Shown here one piece after another: positions 9,749-20,956 of a stretch of 40,923 nt of DNA; the stretch's first letter is position 1; the number at the start of each line of letters is the position of its first letter. The translations under genes and the position numbers were made by a program. The DNA comes from Hydnum rufescens UP504. Its lineage: Eukaryota > Basidiomycota > Agaricomycetes > Cantharellales > Hydnaceae. The notes beneath the pieces were generated by a model. That model did not search any database, was not told where the DNA came from, and was given only the letters and a program-made list of their open reading frames with translations. Location of the stretch: assembly GCA_014904985.1 (NCBI GenBank), contig MU129247.1, positions 3,594 through 44,516 on the forward strand, written 5' to 3'.

Positions 9749-11674
9749 ATGTCACCCCACGCATCTTTCTCCACCAACCAGCACCCTGTCCACGGTGTCC
9801 CTCCCGCTCCTACTCCTACGCCACTCCCTCAGTTTCGCGAATTCAGGCGCCCTCTCAGCGATAACGAATTGTACGAATTGCTATTTCTATTTTCTCATCT
9901 CTTTAGGTTAACTCGGGCTTCGTGCAGGTCCTACTTCCTCCCTAGTCGCGCCGAAGGTCTTAACGATTGCTTCGTGAGTGGTCTTCCGAGACCGCCACAA
10001 ATGAAATACATTCCCGTTCCCAGTACACCTCGATGTCAGAAGCCCAGCCTCTCTTATTACCCCGGATCGGCTTGCTATCGTTTGGGCCATCACACGCCTG
10101 AGACATACTCTCATTGCCTCTCGAATCATATTGCCACCTGGCCAGTACGACAAGGCTTACTTTTCGTAAGTATTCTCTAATCCCCCCCAAAGGAGCGATC
10201 GATTGACATGCGCGTACCCGTTAGCTACATCCCCCCTTCTAACCCCACCCATGCTTTGAACGAAGCGAAGCTAACTTTCAGCGTCTATCGCGATCGAACA
10301 ATCGACCAGCATATCGAGTCTTTCATGAATGACAAGCGTCCTCATCTCTCATGGGACCAGCTGTCTTCTTACGCTTTTATCCCCCCACCCCATCCGGTTG
10401 ATGCTTCGAGCTCCAAGGTGGAGGACTTTACACTCATTTTTTGTGCGAAGCATTGCATCGGCGATGGAATCTCCATGCATCACGTCATGGCCGAGTTCCT
10501 CGCTACCCTCAGGGGCCTTGATGCTACCGACTGGCGCTCACCGAACTACTCGATCATGAATGGTCCCGACGATGGGCATCACAAACTGTCCTAGGTTTTG
10601 AACCCGTAACGTCCCCCACGGAAGCGCGAATGCCATCGGCCAACTCGAGGCTCCAGGCTGCGGCCCACAAGGTAGAATTTTTAAAGAACCAAGAGACCTT
10701 TATTGTGCGTCCAGCCTCATGTCACCCATCCAGCATGTTTACTTACCTTCCTGACAGGGTGGTCACACGATCCCGCGTGCGCGCGCTGCTACGTTTAAGA
10801 ATGTCAGCCCAGATATAACATACGATCGTAGACAGACCGCGGCCATTGTTGCCAAGTGCAAGGCCCGCGGTGTCACCGTTTCTAACACTCTTTTTGTGTT
10901 GTGCAATTTTGCATGGACCCGCACCATACGTGCACGAGCTTTGTTAGGCGATCGCTCATTTGCGCCAGAAACTCTCCCTGTGATGATGTATACGGCGGTT
11001 AATCTACGCCCTTACTCATCCAATGAGCGAGTTGCGCTCCCTGGATCGTACTTTTTCCTTTCTCTGACTTACTTCAACGTCCGTCCTCCCATCTTTCCTT
11101 CCCTCGGCCTCATCTCTCGCATCGACCTTCTGGCACCGCTCACGATCGGTGAGAGCGCAACAGAAGAAGTATCTGAAGAGCCCCATGCTCATCGGGCGTA
11201 CTCAAACGATGAACCTGGAGCGAGGTGCACGCTCAAGAGTATGGGCAAAAGAGGACGACGACATCCTCGCTGGAGTGTCCACTACACCCTCTCCCCCTGC
11301 AGTGGCAGTCGCCCCCAAACCGGACCCGACTCCGACGCCGACTGCACCCGCCGCTGCGTCCGCTCCTCCCTGGTCACTACCGCCACCTCCCACTATGGCC
11401 CTCGTGGGCCTCACGCTCCTCGGGGATCTCGACGATATATACCCGGCTGCAGCGTATCCCGATTTCGAATTTGGGCGAATAGCGTCGTTTACGCGCAAGA
11501 CGAAAGGCAAGATGCTTCTCCTGGCTCACACGTTTCGGGGCAAGTTCTTCATTCAGCTTGGGGTGGGACGTTAACGGCTTCCGCGAGGGTCTGGTGGAGG
11601 AGTTTTGGGCGAGGATTCTTAACGGGGTGGATGAATTCTTGTTGGATCAGGACCCTGTTTTGGCTCGACTTTAG
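9749..11674 (+). pseudogene. Alcohol acetyltransferase / condensation-domain-like protein, frame-broken
   Basis: ATG at 9749 (MSPHASFSTNQHP). Fragments in order: SYFLPSRAEGLND, LAIVWAITRLRHTLIASR (about 10060-10170), an intron at 10167 (GTAAGT) to about 10225, YIPPSNPTHALNEA, the catalytic-type motif AKHCIGDGISMHHV (about 10447; family form HHxxxDG, here HCIGDG), KVEFLKNQETFI, an intron from 10698, GGHTIPRARAATF, VSNTLFVLCNFAWTR, LPVMMYTAVNLRPY, RSRVWAKEDDD, and a C-terminus LVEEFWARILNGVDEFLL ending at TAG 11672. This family is CoA-dependent acyltransferases related to NRPS condensation domains; the substrate is unknown. The frame changes near 10035, 10565, 11080 (one extra C after AACGTC) and 11557 (GGGG). 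The breaks are single-base, so sequencing error is a real alternative to pseudogenisation. Confidence 0.7.
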
Positions 11675-11959
11675 AGAGAACAATTTGGTTTGGTTGGGTT
11701 TCTTTCTTTTTTTCCCTACTTCTGCTCCTAATTAATTATGTTGGACTGCAGTTACATTCTCCCGCAAGGCCCCTTTTTTGCTAGGATAATTAATCATTTA
11801 CACCATTCTCTTTTTCTCTCTTGCTCTTGCATTTTTTCTGGGGACAATATGTACAATTGAGCATCTGTTTTCTATAGCGGGAGTGCGTTACATCCGCAAC
11901 CGATATCGATGAAAGCCACAAGTTCATGGGTAAAAACAAGGTCTTGAGCAGACTCCTAC
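11675..11959. other. No gene seen
   Basis: T-rich sequence following the acyltransferase-like gene, probably its 3' untranslated region and terminator area. No discrete signal that I can defend. Confidence 0.4.
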
Positions 11960-12040
11960 CCAGTCGTCTGTCATGTGTGCCTCATTTCTCTGAGAAACAG
12001 CCAAGAAATGAGAAATGAGGCACACCTGACAGATGACTGG
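11960..12040. repeat. Imperfect inverted repeat forming a strong hairpin
   Basis: The arm 11960-11988 and the reverse complement of 12012-12040 agree at 27 of 29 positions (CCAGTCRTCTGTCAKGTGTG then CCTCATTTC), separated by a 23-nt loop. The stem would be very stable in RNA. It is isolated and has no obvious transposon ends. It might be a small foldback element or a precursor-like hairpin for small RNAs; neither can be settled from sequence. Confidence 0.8.
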
Positions 12041-15000
12041 CAAACTATGTGTTGTGCTTTATTTGTGCCGGAAATCTATCACCTTGAGGAGACCTGGAGG
12101 AATTGGTCTCCTATCCAACTGATTGAGAGATATCTGAGTGACAATGGAGATCATCAATGTTATCCGCTAAATCATTCCCATTCCCACTAGGGCAAAGGAG
12201 AACCAAGCTCATAGGCTACTTTATTTCCTCCTGACTGTTAGTTCAGTCGTATCCGAACTAAGGAATTGGGAGGAACCGGAAGGTGGTGGAGGTTCCGGGT
12301 CCAATGGATTAGTCCAGTCTGTAGGACTATGGCCATTTCGTATAGCCTGACAAGTTAGTAGCTCTTGTAGGGAAAGAGTCTCTATGCCCACAAGGGCAAA
12401 TAGGTGGGCTTAGTCATTAAGGCTGGGGTCGCACAGTGTGTAGTGCGTAATCTGTAAGTCCACGACTCCACGAGATGGACAGATGATGATGGTAGAAAAG
12501 ATACATTACCTGGGCATTGCCACAGCTCTTTCCATACAGGCAGTATGACTAAGGAAGGCTATGTAAAGAAAGGGGCAATTCCCAGGGCAGCACCAAACTC
12601 CTCTGTGAGGAGAAGCTTTCCACTGGTTTGTATTTAGAAGGCTATGGTAAACCTGTTTAAAAGAATGAAGTCGCCTCATGGCTTAAGGGATCTATAACAC
12701 CACTAACACAGCCCCCCAGTCCCTTCGGCCATGAAGGGATAATAGGTCACAAGACAGGGTATGGCTCTTGCAATAGTCACCTGAACATGGTCTGTGAGGG
12801 GTTCCCTGCCGACACCCCATGATATTGGAGGACACGAGGCTGGTCATCGCTGACAAATTCAGCCATGTTGCTAGTTTGTATTCACACACTTCTGTGCGAA
12901 GGCACACTTATCCCGATGAGAGCTCAAGGTGGTGTTCCGTTCAGTCATTGGTCTTGTAATGACTGTAACAATCATTCCGGGATACTGTTTGGTGTCTGTC
13001 ACCAGTCCTTCAGCCTGGGAATAACAAACTTTGGGCCTGAGGGCCTGTACAGCCTCTGGAAGTAGGTCGCAGGCTCTGCACCTGATTGCAAGTCCGCAAT
13101 GCAGAATGTAAGTTGAGCAGAAACAAGGGAGGGATGTGGTATTTTTCAGGGCCTCATAAGCTGCATCTTTCTCCACACTGACATCCTTGATCATGGTAGA
13201 GCGATACATTCCCTGGAATCCCATACATATCCAGAGTTCTGTAGTAGCAAGCTTGTTAGATAGCCGGTCTGAAGAGAGTCTCCAAGTACTACCACTTAGA
13301 ACTTTGGTCGACACTCGTTGGCTGGATTGCCCTCGGTTACTCTTGTGTGACCATGAGGGCCTGACGTTATTGATATCAGGTGCTCGACTCTTTCACAGCG
13401 TCGTCATGGGAAATATCGATGGTACATCTGGGTTCATAGTTCCGCCAGGCCCATTCCTTTCATGAATAGGTGGAAACTGTATTCCTGGACAGACGGCGAG
13501 CACGATCCTTGGTACTGAACCATATTTGTCCCAATAAAGAGATCCCACGTCATCGTACCCAAGGGCTGTTTGTGTTTGTTCAGGGATTGGAGCCGTTACG
13601 ATGAACCAATCATACAGGACAAGCAGTTCAAGTTGTCCGGCCCTGGGAGAGACTGTAGGGCCCCACTGCAACTTGTAAAAATGGTTTTTTGTAATGGGAT
13701 TTGAAATTGTGTTGGGGACACCGGATCTTGTAAGTGACTCCCCCATGCCATCTGGTGAGCCCTGATTGCACCCTCATAGACACGTGGGTATGATACTTTT
13801 TCGATATGGATTCCCTCCGCTCCTTGGGGTGGTTTCAACGATAGGTTCAACACCATTCTTGTTGTCCCCAAAACTGTTTTCGGGCTCGGACTTCCTTCGG
13901 TTCCAGTCCTGCCTGCGCTGGAGATATTTCCATTTGCCACCCCTCGATGGTTTATGTGATCTAGAGGCTGGAGCCCATTCCATTGGAGAGGTTCTTTTCA
14001 TGAAGGTGGTTGTGTCCCTCTACTGTTCCATTCTATCCCTGGGTGACAGTTTCATGGGAGGTACTCATCCCATCGGTCTACTGAGATGCTTGCGGAGGGT
14101 GACAGGATGTTCAGGTGATGCAGCTTTCTTCGTTAGCCCAAGTCTGGCAGTCCCGGGTGGGTCAACCATCCTGTAAATTGTAGTGGCTCTGACTGATCCA
14201 GTTATGTTGTAAGGAGGAGTGGTGGACTCATTCACATAGTGTCTTTGGTCTTTGATCATGGCGGAGCTTGGATGGTCTTCTGTTCCGAGGCCTGACCTTG
14301 GGTTCACAGTAAACTCAGTCATAGGGTATTCGATATGACTCGGTGGCATGTTGCATCTTTCTGTGCGAACTGAGACCCTGAGTCCGTTCTGCTGCAACAG
14401 GTCTACTCACGGAGGTTGCTGCACTGCGCTGCCACTCTGTTCTATCCGTGGACAGTAGCTCCGGGACGAGTACTCATCCCCTTCTGTCCTGACTAACAAC
14501 AGATGGACCATATTGCCTCCACATTTTTTTTGACATACTAGCACCTGGTATTCTGGTAGTATTCTCGATCGCCAACCTGTATGGACCTCAACCCGTCTTA
14601 GAATCATAGTGAGTCCATCGAATGTTCTTGACCCAAACTCACTTCTGTATGGGTCTCATCGTGTGTGACCTCCGCTCCCCCCAAACTTGGAGAGTCAACT
14701 TGATTCTGCCAAGTTTTGCAAGGGACTCCTGCCTTCCATGGAACCGTACTAGTCCCGATACCTTCGCCTGTGACATTTGGTTTGGCCAGAGCATACATGT
14801 AGGTTATCCCCCTGGACAGGGTCCCCCCCACGGAAGCTGGTCCTTCCACCCTAGGTTCCAGCTGAATGTTTTGAAGGGTAGACTCCAGTGTGAATTCCAT
14901 TTTTCATATATCATGAATGGATGCCTCCTTGGCATATAGTGGGGTTCATCGGTGAGACCTTGTATGCAGACCCGTGTTTAAACTAGCTTCATAGGTTTCA

Positions 15001-18000
15001 AAACCAATCCCACTTGGGTAGGGGTATTCTCTGTTGTCGCCTAACCCCTTGGTTCTCTGTATTTGACCAAGAGCTTCTATTATCTTTGTGACCCAACACA
15101 TGGTCTGAGTGCCAGCCAGGCTCTGAGGTGGTGTACGACATTCAGCGAGGTTTTGCGAGATCAGTTTTCAATTCCTCTCATGAGTACGACCGGTTGGCGG
15201 TACTTCTCAGTTCTCGTTGTAAACTGGCTCGATACGAATACGGATTCGGAAGGTGCAGACTTGTCCTTAAAAGGTTTGTCGACATCAGTAGTAAACATGC
15301 CACCAATAAGGAGTTTGGGCCCATGTTCATCAAAGACTTTAGCAAGACAGCACGAGATATGGTACTCAATGATGGTTTCGATGTATTCGTCCTTATTTTC
15401 CTCAGTGGCAGGTATGTCGGCACCCCCTGACTTGAGCTCATTAGTAGCCGTTCTGTTGAAAGGACTCTTAGGGTCGGGAAGTGTAATCCTTTTTTCCGGG
15501 GTCATCTTGTAGGACCTGGTGACGCAGTAGGCATCCAAGAATCGTCAATAGAGAGTAACTGGACCGAGACATATCTCAATGAATTTAAAGTAGCTTTGTC
15601 GAGATCTTCATCTGAAGTCTGCGCATGCCTTGAATCGTGCTGCACTAAACTGATTAGGTGATGTGCTCATTTGAAGACTGCAGTGAGTCTTTTTCGTCTT
15701 GGCCCTTGCAAGCTCTGCCCCACTGTGACTAGCTCTACTGCTTCGGGGCCTTGGCACCAGGGTGTTCAAGGTCTGGCTCCCTTGATTCCCATAGACAAAC
15801 AATACCAGGGACAAGGAAGGGGCTTGCGGACAAGACCTCATATTCAGACCTGCGTTTACACCAGGATTACAGATCCCTGTATACCGGTAGGTGCACGACA
15901 GTGGATCTCGGGGTTCATCATTAGTCTCAATGTCCTCGGTGCCCTTTCAGGCCCATTCTTTCATTCAGGTCTGATCTTACACAGGCAGAAGGGACCCTTG
16001 ATATTCGTACTTCGAGCGTTCATACTATCCATGAGCTCGTTGTTGCGATTTGCTTGTGGATGGTGGCTTCGTGGTGTAAGTCCATCGTTCTTAGTCATAA
16101 CAATGCTCGGTTGGTGATGACTCATATGTAAATTCAAGACTCCGATCCGAGCTTGCTCGCCAGAATCCTTCAGCATATCCCTGTGCATTCATAGGGGCTC
16201 AAAGATATCAGGGTCGGACTGAAGACAGTCCCATAATGTCACCCGGTAGTAGTTACGTAGAACCTCATATGGTATGTCATTCCTAGTTCGTATGGGATTG
16301 GCGGTCGGCTCAAGCCTCATGACTATGAATGGGTTAAGTAACTGTTTGATCCTTTGGACATCACACATATCGATGTCCCACGCGACCTGGGGCTGGGAGT
16401 TCGTCCCTTTGGAGCGGATCCGTTCATGGCAGTAACCGCATCGTATCATTGCTCCACTAGCAGTAATGGTGCATTTCCACCATGGGGGTGGCTGCATAGT
16501 GTTGCTGTATCTGGTTTGTTGAGAGGTGTCCCAGGACCGTGCTTCTAACTCTGAAAAGCCCACAGGTATTGTGTCTTGGAGGCCACCTCGGTAGTGTTTC
16601 CGATCCTGGACCCCAGTAAGGCTCGAACGACCTCTTGTTGTAGCAGGTAGGTTGGAGGGCCAGTCGTTACCAAAAGACTTGTTGTTTCGATCCTTTAGTA
16701 TAGCGGATCTTCGAGTCTTGTTTGACTGATATTGAATATTCAGATGATCCCATTTGTCTCCAGTGAGATCTGAGCCCGTTACATCATTCGAAGGCTCCAT
16801 GTGGTCATAGTTGAGCAGGAACTCATACGGTACATTGTTATTGTCTCACGTAGATATGGGACGTGAGTGCGCTTTGCCTGTTAACTTGTTCTCCTGGTTG
16901 TGGCGAATGAGTAACTTGGGGTCGCGAACTCCTGCATACATTCTTGGCTTAGGCATCAGACTTCCGTCTGTTAGGTTGAACAGAAGCCCCGTGGACTCAA
17001 TCGGCCACAGGGACAATGGTGTGGTAGGACTCATAGGCAACATGTCTTGAAACCCAACCTTGTATCAGTTCCGGACTACGGCGAAGCTTGAGTGAGTCCT
17101 CCTGAGTCTGCCTTCTGTCATACCCTGACTACCCATATGGATTGGGTCCTGGAGTTTAAGACTAGGCTGTAGAACCGTGGTTGTTTTCAGGAATAATCCG
17201 TAATTTCATCCCTCTTCCTTGTTCGCAACAAAGCTTGCATAGGGGGGACCATTTTGTGTCATGTACTCGTCCTTTCTGGTTGTGGCAGTGCCCACAACCA
17301 CAATGGAATGTCCAGGTTGCGAAGATCTCTTTATCCACTTGGGTTTCATGGTCCTGGACGAGCCAGATGACTTGTTCAGTTTAGGCTTTAGAGTACTGTT
17401 CCCGAATATGATGGTAATGCCCACTCAGCGAGTCATTGGAGCCCTGATTGACCCAGTCTCATCGCACTGAGGCTTCAAGGCTTTGTTTAGTTGTGGAGGT
17501 GGCTGTGTAGCGTCGTTCCTGTCCTTTTGACAGTAGCAGTCCCATGATGAATGTCGGTCCCCTTTGGTTACGACAACACACACTGTCAGGCCAAGGTACC
17601 TAATCCCTGTAAGTGTTGAGGCAGACTTGAGTCGTATGGGTATGGACACTCTTGTTCTGATTACTGAGGAGTTGCACCCATTATCGGCAGTTGCGCTGTC
17701 TCAATATTCTAGGGCTGGGGCTCCCTGAGTTGTGCTCAACACATCTCGGGTACTCGGTAAACCTACAACACCGTCTGTTGGGTGGTGGTAGGCTTCATAT
17801 CTAGACCATGCCACCCTTTGGGGTAGGCCACAGTCTAGTTCTCTGATTCTATCCACCATGACGTTCGAGCCCCAAGGACAGATGCCTTCCTTGGAGAGAA
17901 GGCCCTTCGTCCCTTTATGAGTCCCACAGGAGTGTATTACCGACTTGGGAAGTTCGAAGCTTGCGCTACTGGCTATATTGGCGGCTCCAACTGGTCCTGT

Positions 18001-20239
18001 TACCTTACTCCTGAGACTGAACTGGGGTAGACACACGATGCTACTGTCTGACAATACAGGCACGATAACCATACATTTCGTACTACAGGTTTGCGATATC
18101 TTCCGCCTTTAGGTGAAGCTGCCCTTAATAGTTCTGTGCTGACTTCAACAACTTTGTTTGTAGTATTCATCTCCCTGTGAGGTTCCGGTGACCCTTTGAT
18201 CTGGATGGAATTGGGTGCTGGTTCGAGTCCTAGCCCAGTACGAATTCCAGCATAGGTTACAGGCTGAATCTTGGGGTCTTGGGCAACAGTTTTGATAGTC
18301 TGTTTGCGGTGCTCAACACTGCCCTTAAACCCATACTCTCGTTTGGACCCCATTACTTCTCGTACGCATATTCGAGCGGAGATTTGGAGTCTGTTAGATG
18401 GAGATACGCCCACTTGTGGGACTGGTTGCACAATGTCACCCCGATTTGGCTGTCAGTAGTGGTCTGGAGGCAGCCTTCCGTCGTCCTCAGTTGTGACATT
18501 GTTCAACTGATCATAACCCACAGGAAGATCTGAGATACGAACAGGCCAACTAGTCCCATTCAGTACATCCTCTGGCATTCACATAGACTCAGGACCATTG
18601 GAGTATGGCAGGGATGTTGCCTTGTAATTAAGCAAAGACTCGTATGGTACATCCAACATCACGCTCAGGCATAGAACCTGGCTCTGTTTACGACTCTTAG
18701 TAACTCCGGGCGACCTGGGCTTGAAAAGACATTCATTGCGGCTGCTTTTCATAGATTGGGGATGCGAGGGCTCTTCTTTAGTTGATCTGTTCCCCTTGTA
18801 TGTTTGAGACTCCTCATTAAGGTCTAGGACCCCTGTCTTGGTGATCTTGATACTCCACGCAGCCATACGATCCACGAGTTGGGGACTACGCTCCCAGGGC
18901 AATTTCACTCGTGAAAATGGTGGCATTATGTTGTTGCTCCAGTTTGCTCATGGAGGATAGTCTCGCAATGAGAGTTCATGTTTTCCGACAACGATAGTGC
19001 TTGTAATTATGATCCATCCCTCATATGCAGGATTTTCAGCACCACTCAATGGCCGGAATGATACTTGAAGGTGTGAATCTACAGGCTTTGCATTGCATTT
19101 ATCGTCCTTAGCCCCAAATCCAAGGTTGAATTCCCGATTAAAACTTGTTACGTCCCTCTTCCATTCGGGTTTGATAAAACACCTAACTCAGGTGGGGATT
19201 ATGGACGACTCCAGTCTATCTGCTTGATTATCGCGAGCTCCAACCTGTGGTGGCTGCAGATACCCAAATGGCCCAGGGTTTAGGGTTCCACTCCACAAGA
19301 ATGAATCTATTTGCCATTGTAGGTGCATAATGGCCACACTCTGGGCGGATTCTCGAGTTCGTTGTTCGTTTGGTCTTATGATGAGGCTTGAGTGTGGTGA
19401 GTAAGGTCTTGGTCTCGACCCGTGTTCTAGTCTTTCGCCAATTTCATAGGGAGGTACTGATGGCCTGAACAGCTTTCATTCAAGTCTGTCTAGACTCATT
19501 GCATTGTACAGAAACCCTGTAGTTTCATTCAATCACGGACCTTCGATTCGGCAAGAAGGAAACTCAGAGATGTTTTGGGCGATAGGCTCAATGCTAGATC
19601 CAAGACCGGATTTCCTTTTAGATCCAACCTTGCCAGTGTTAGAATAGTCCTGGACTACCAAATTCCAGGCATTCGTATGACTCGAGATCTGGGATGTGCT
19701 CCACTGGTGTAGGTCTGGCTTGCACCAAGGCTCCAGGGCTTCATTTGATTGAAGGGGAGGCTGCATTAATTTGGGTTCAGGGATTAGGGTCCTGGACATC
19801 ACATTTGATGGTGTATCATGATGACACTTGTTCTTCCTGGCTATGGCTGGGCTCGACAGGCTGCAGCATACAGATGATACTATAATCCCGGACAGAGCTT
19901 GACATTTGGGCTTGTTCAAGCAGAGAACTAACCTGTCAGAGGTACTCCTCAGGTGTTGTTGTGCTTGAGCGACTGTATATTGGAGCAACTCAAAGAGCAG
20001 GTTCCGTTGAGGAGGCAGGCACGTTCATAGTTGTTCAGACTGAAGTTGTACAGGGCACATGTCAGTCCCTGAAACAGCACGGTTTCCTGTACCACCTCTT
20101 GCAGTACATCCCCGCAGTGTAGTATCGCATGCACCAGTGTAGAATCCAGTGTGTAGTTCAATGACCCCTTTGGGAAATCGGAGGTAACTTGGTTAAGGAA
20201 GTACTTTGAGTCCACATCCAGATCGTAGAGCAGCCAGTC
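12041..20239. other. 8-kb gene-poor region with recurring degenerate motifs
   Basis: No long intact gene; frames stay under about 205 codons on both strands. Motifs recur. In DNA: GAGCCCTGATTG at 13757 and 17439, CAGGCCCATTC at 13446 and 15948, CAGACCYGYGTTTA at about 14967 and 15855, and GGTGGCTGYRTAG at about 16487 and 17505. On the minus strand, a protein motif DIPYEVLRNY (about 16270), NVPYEFLLNY (about 16830) and DVPYESLLNY (about 18640) recurs, with VPPYEIG near 19450, and QPP-containing segments (QPPPW near 16500, QPPPQLNKAL near 17500, QPPLQSNEAL near 19765, LQPPQVG near 19255). This suggests an old family of protein-coding repeats, now degenerate, mainly on the minus strand. I cannot name the ancestor. 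Confidence 0.5.
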
Positions 20240-20907
20240 TGTCAGGGCCACGCTGCGACGAGAGCACCAAACAAATATAAACACAGATAATTCCGGCTAA
20301 GTCCGGTGTAAGTCCGGCTAAGTCCGAGAGAATCCGGGCAGGAATGAGATAATGAAGATAGGAGAGGACGGAGAGGCAATCCAGCAGCCCGGAAGGGACT
20401 AGGCAGAAACGAGCACAGCGGTCCTTAAGCTCGCGGAGTCAACTGGAAAATACTCGGACCTGTAGTCTGGAGTAACAGCGGAAATCCTGAGATTATGTGA
20501 TACGAATACGGAATACATGAAGGCTGACCTGTAGTCCGGAGTAACAGCGGAAATCCTGAGAGACCAAAGCTGGGGTCTCTGGACTTCGCTCTCGGACTAC
20601 TTATACATGATGACTATACTACGGGGGAGTGATCGCTAAACTGGAGGTGGTTACAAGGGGGACAGGAACAGGAACAGGAACAGGAACTTGGCCAGGGGGT
20701 GAACCGGAAGCAATGGGAAATGAAAAGGAAATGAAACCAAGATAGGGTTGGACCAGAGTCAAACCGGAATCAAGCCGGAAGTAAAGTGGACTTGGGCGAG
20801 GGAAATAAGTGGAGAACCGGACTGGAGGTGGGCGGACGAGGACCAGAGTTGACTGGAGTTGACCGGAGTTGACCGGAGTAGACCAGAGTTGGGGGCGAAT
20901 CCTGACA
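20240..20907 (-). repeat. 3' LTR of the minus-strand chromovirus
   Basis: On the minus strand it starts TGTCAGGATTCG at 20907, directly after a polypurine tract, and ends CCCTGACA at 20240, giving 7-bp inverted ends TGTCAGG/CCTGACA. Length 668 bp. It contains a TATA-like TATAAGTAG in the element orientation near 20605, a duplicated motif CTCAGGATTTCCGCTGTTAC (two copies 69 bp apart), GTTGACCGGAGT-type short tandems near 20840-20885 and a (CAGGAA)n run near 20664. No matching 5-bp target duplication is visible. Confidence 0.7.
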
Positions 20908-20921
20908 TCACCCCCCTCTTA
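20908..20921 (-). other. Polypurine tract of the chromovirus
   Basis: Minus-strand TAAGAGGGGGGTGA sits immediately before the TGTCA start of the 3' LTR and about 36 bp after the pol stop codon, the expected place for the plus-strand primer of an LTR retrotransposon. Confidence 0.75.
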
Positions 20922-20956
20922 GGGCCGATCGTCCCGATTGGCCGGAGGAGCAGGGA

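Noticed and set aside
12692..20284. Individual minus-strand frames of 60-200 codons as separate genes
   Set aside because: None has a start, splice sites and family motif together. The recurrence of motifs is better described as degenerate repeats.
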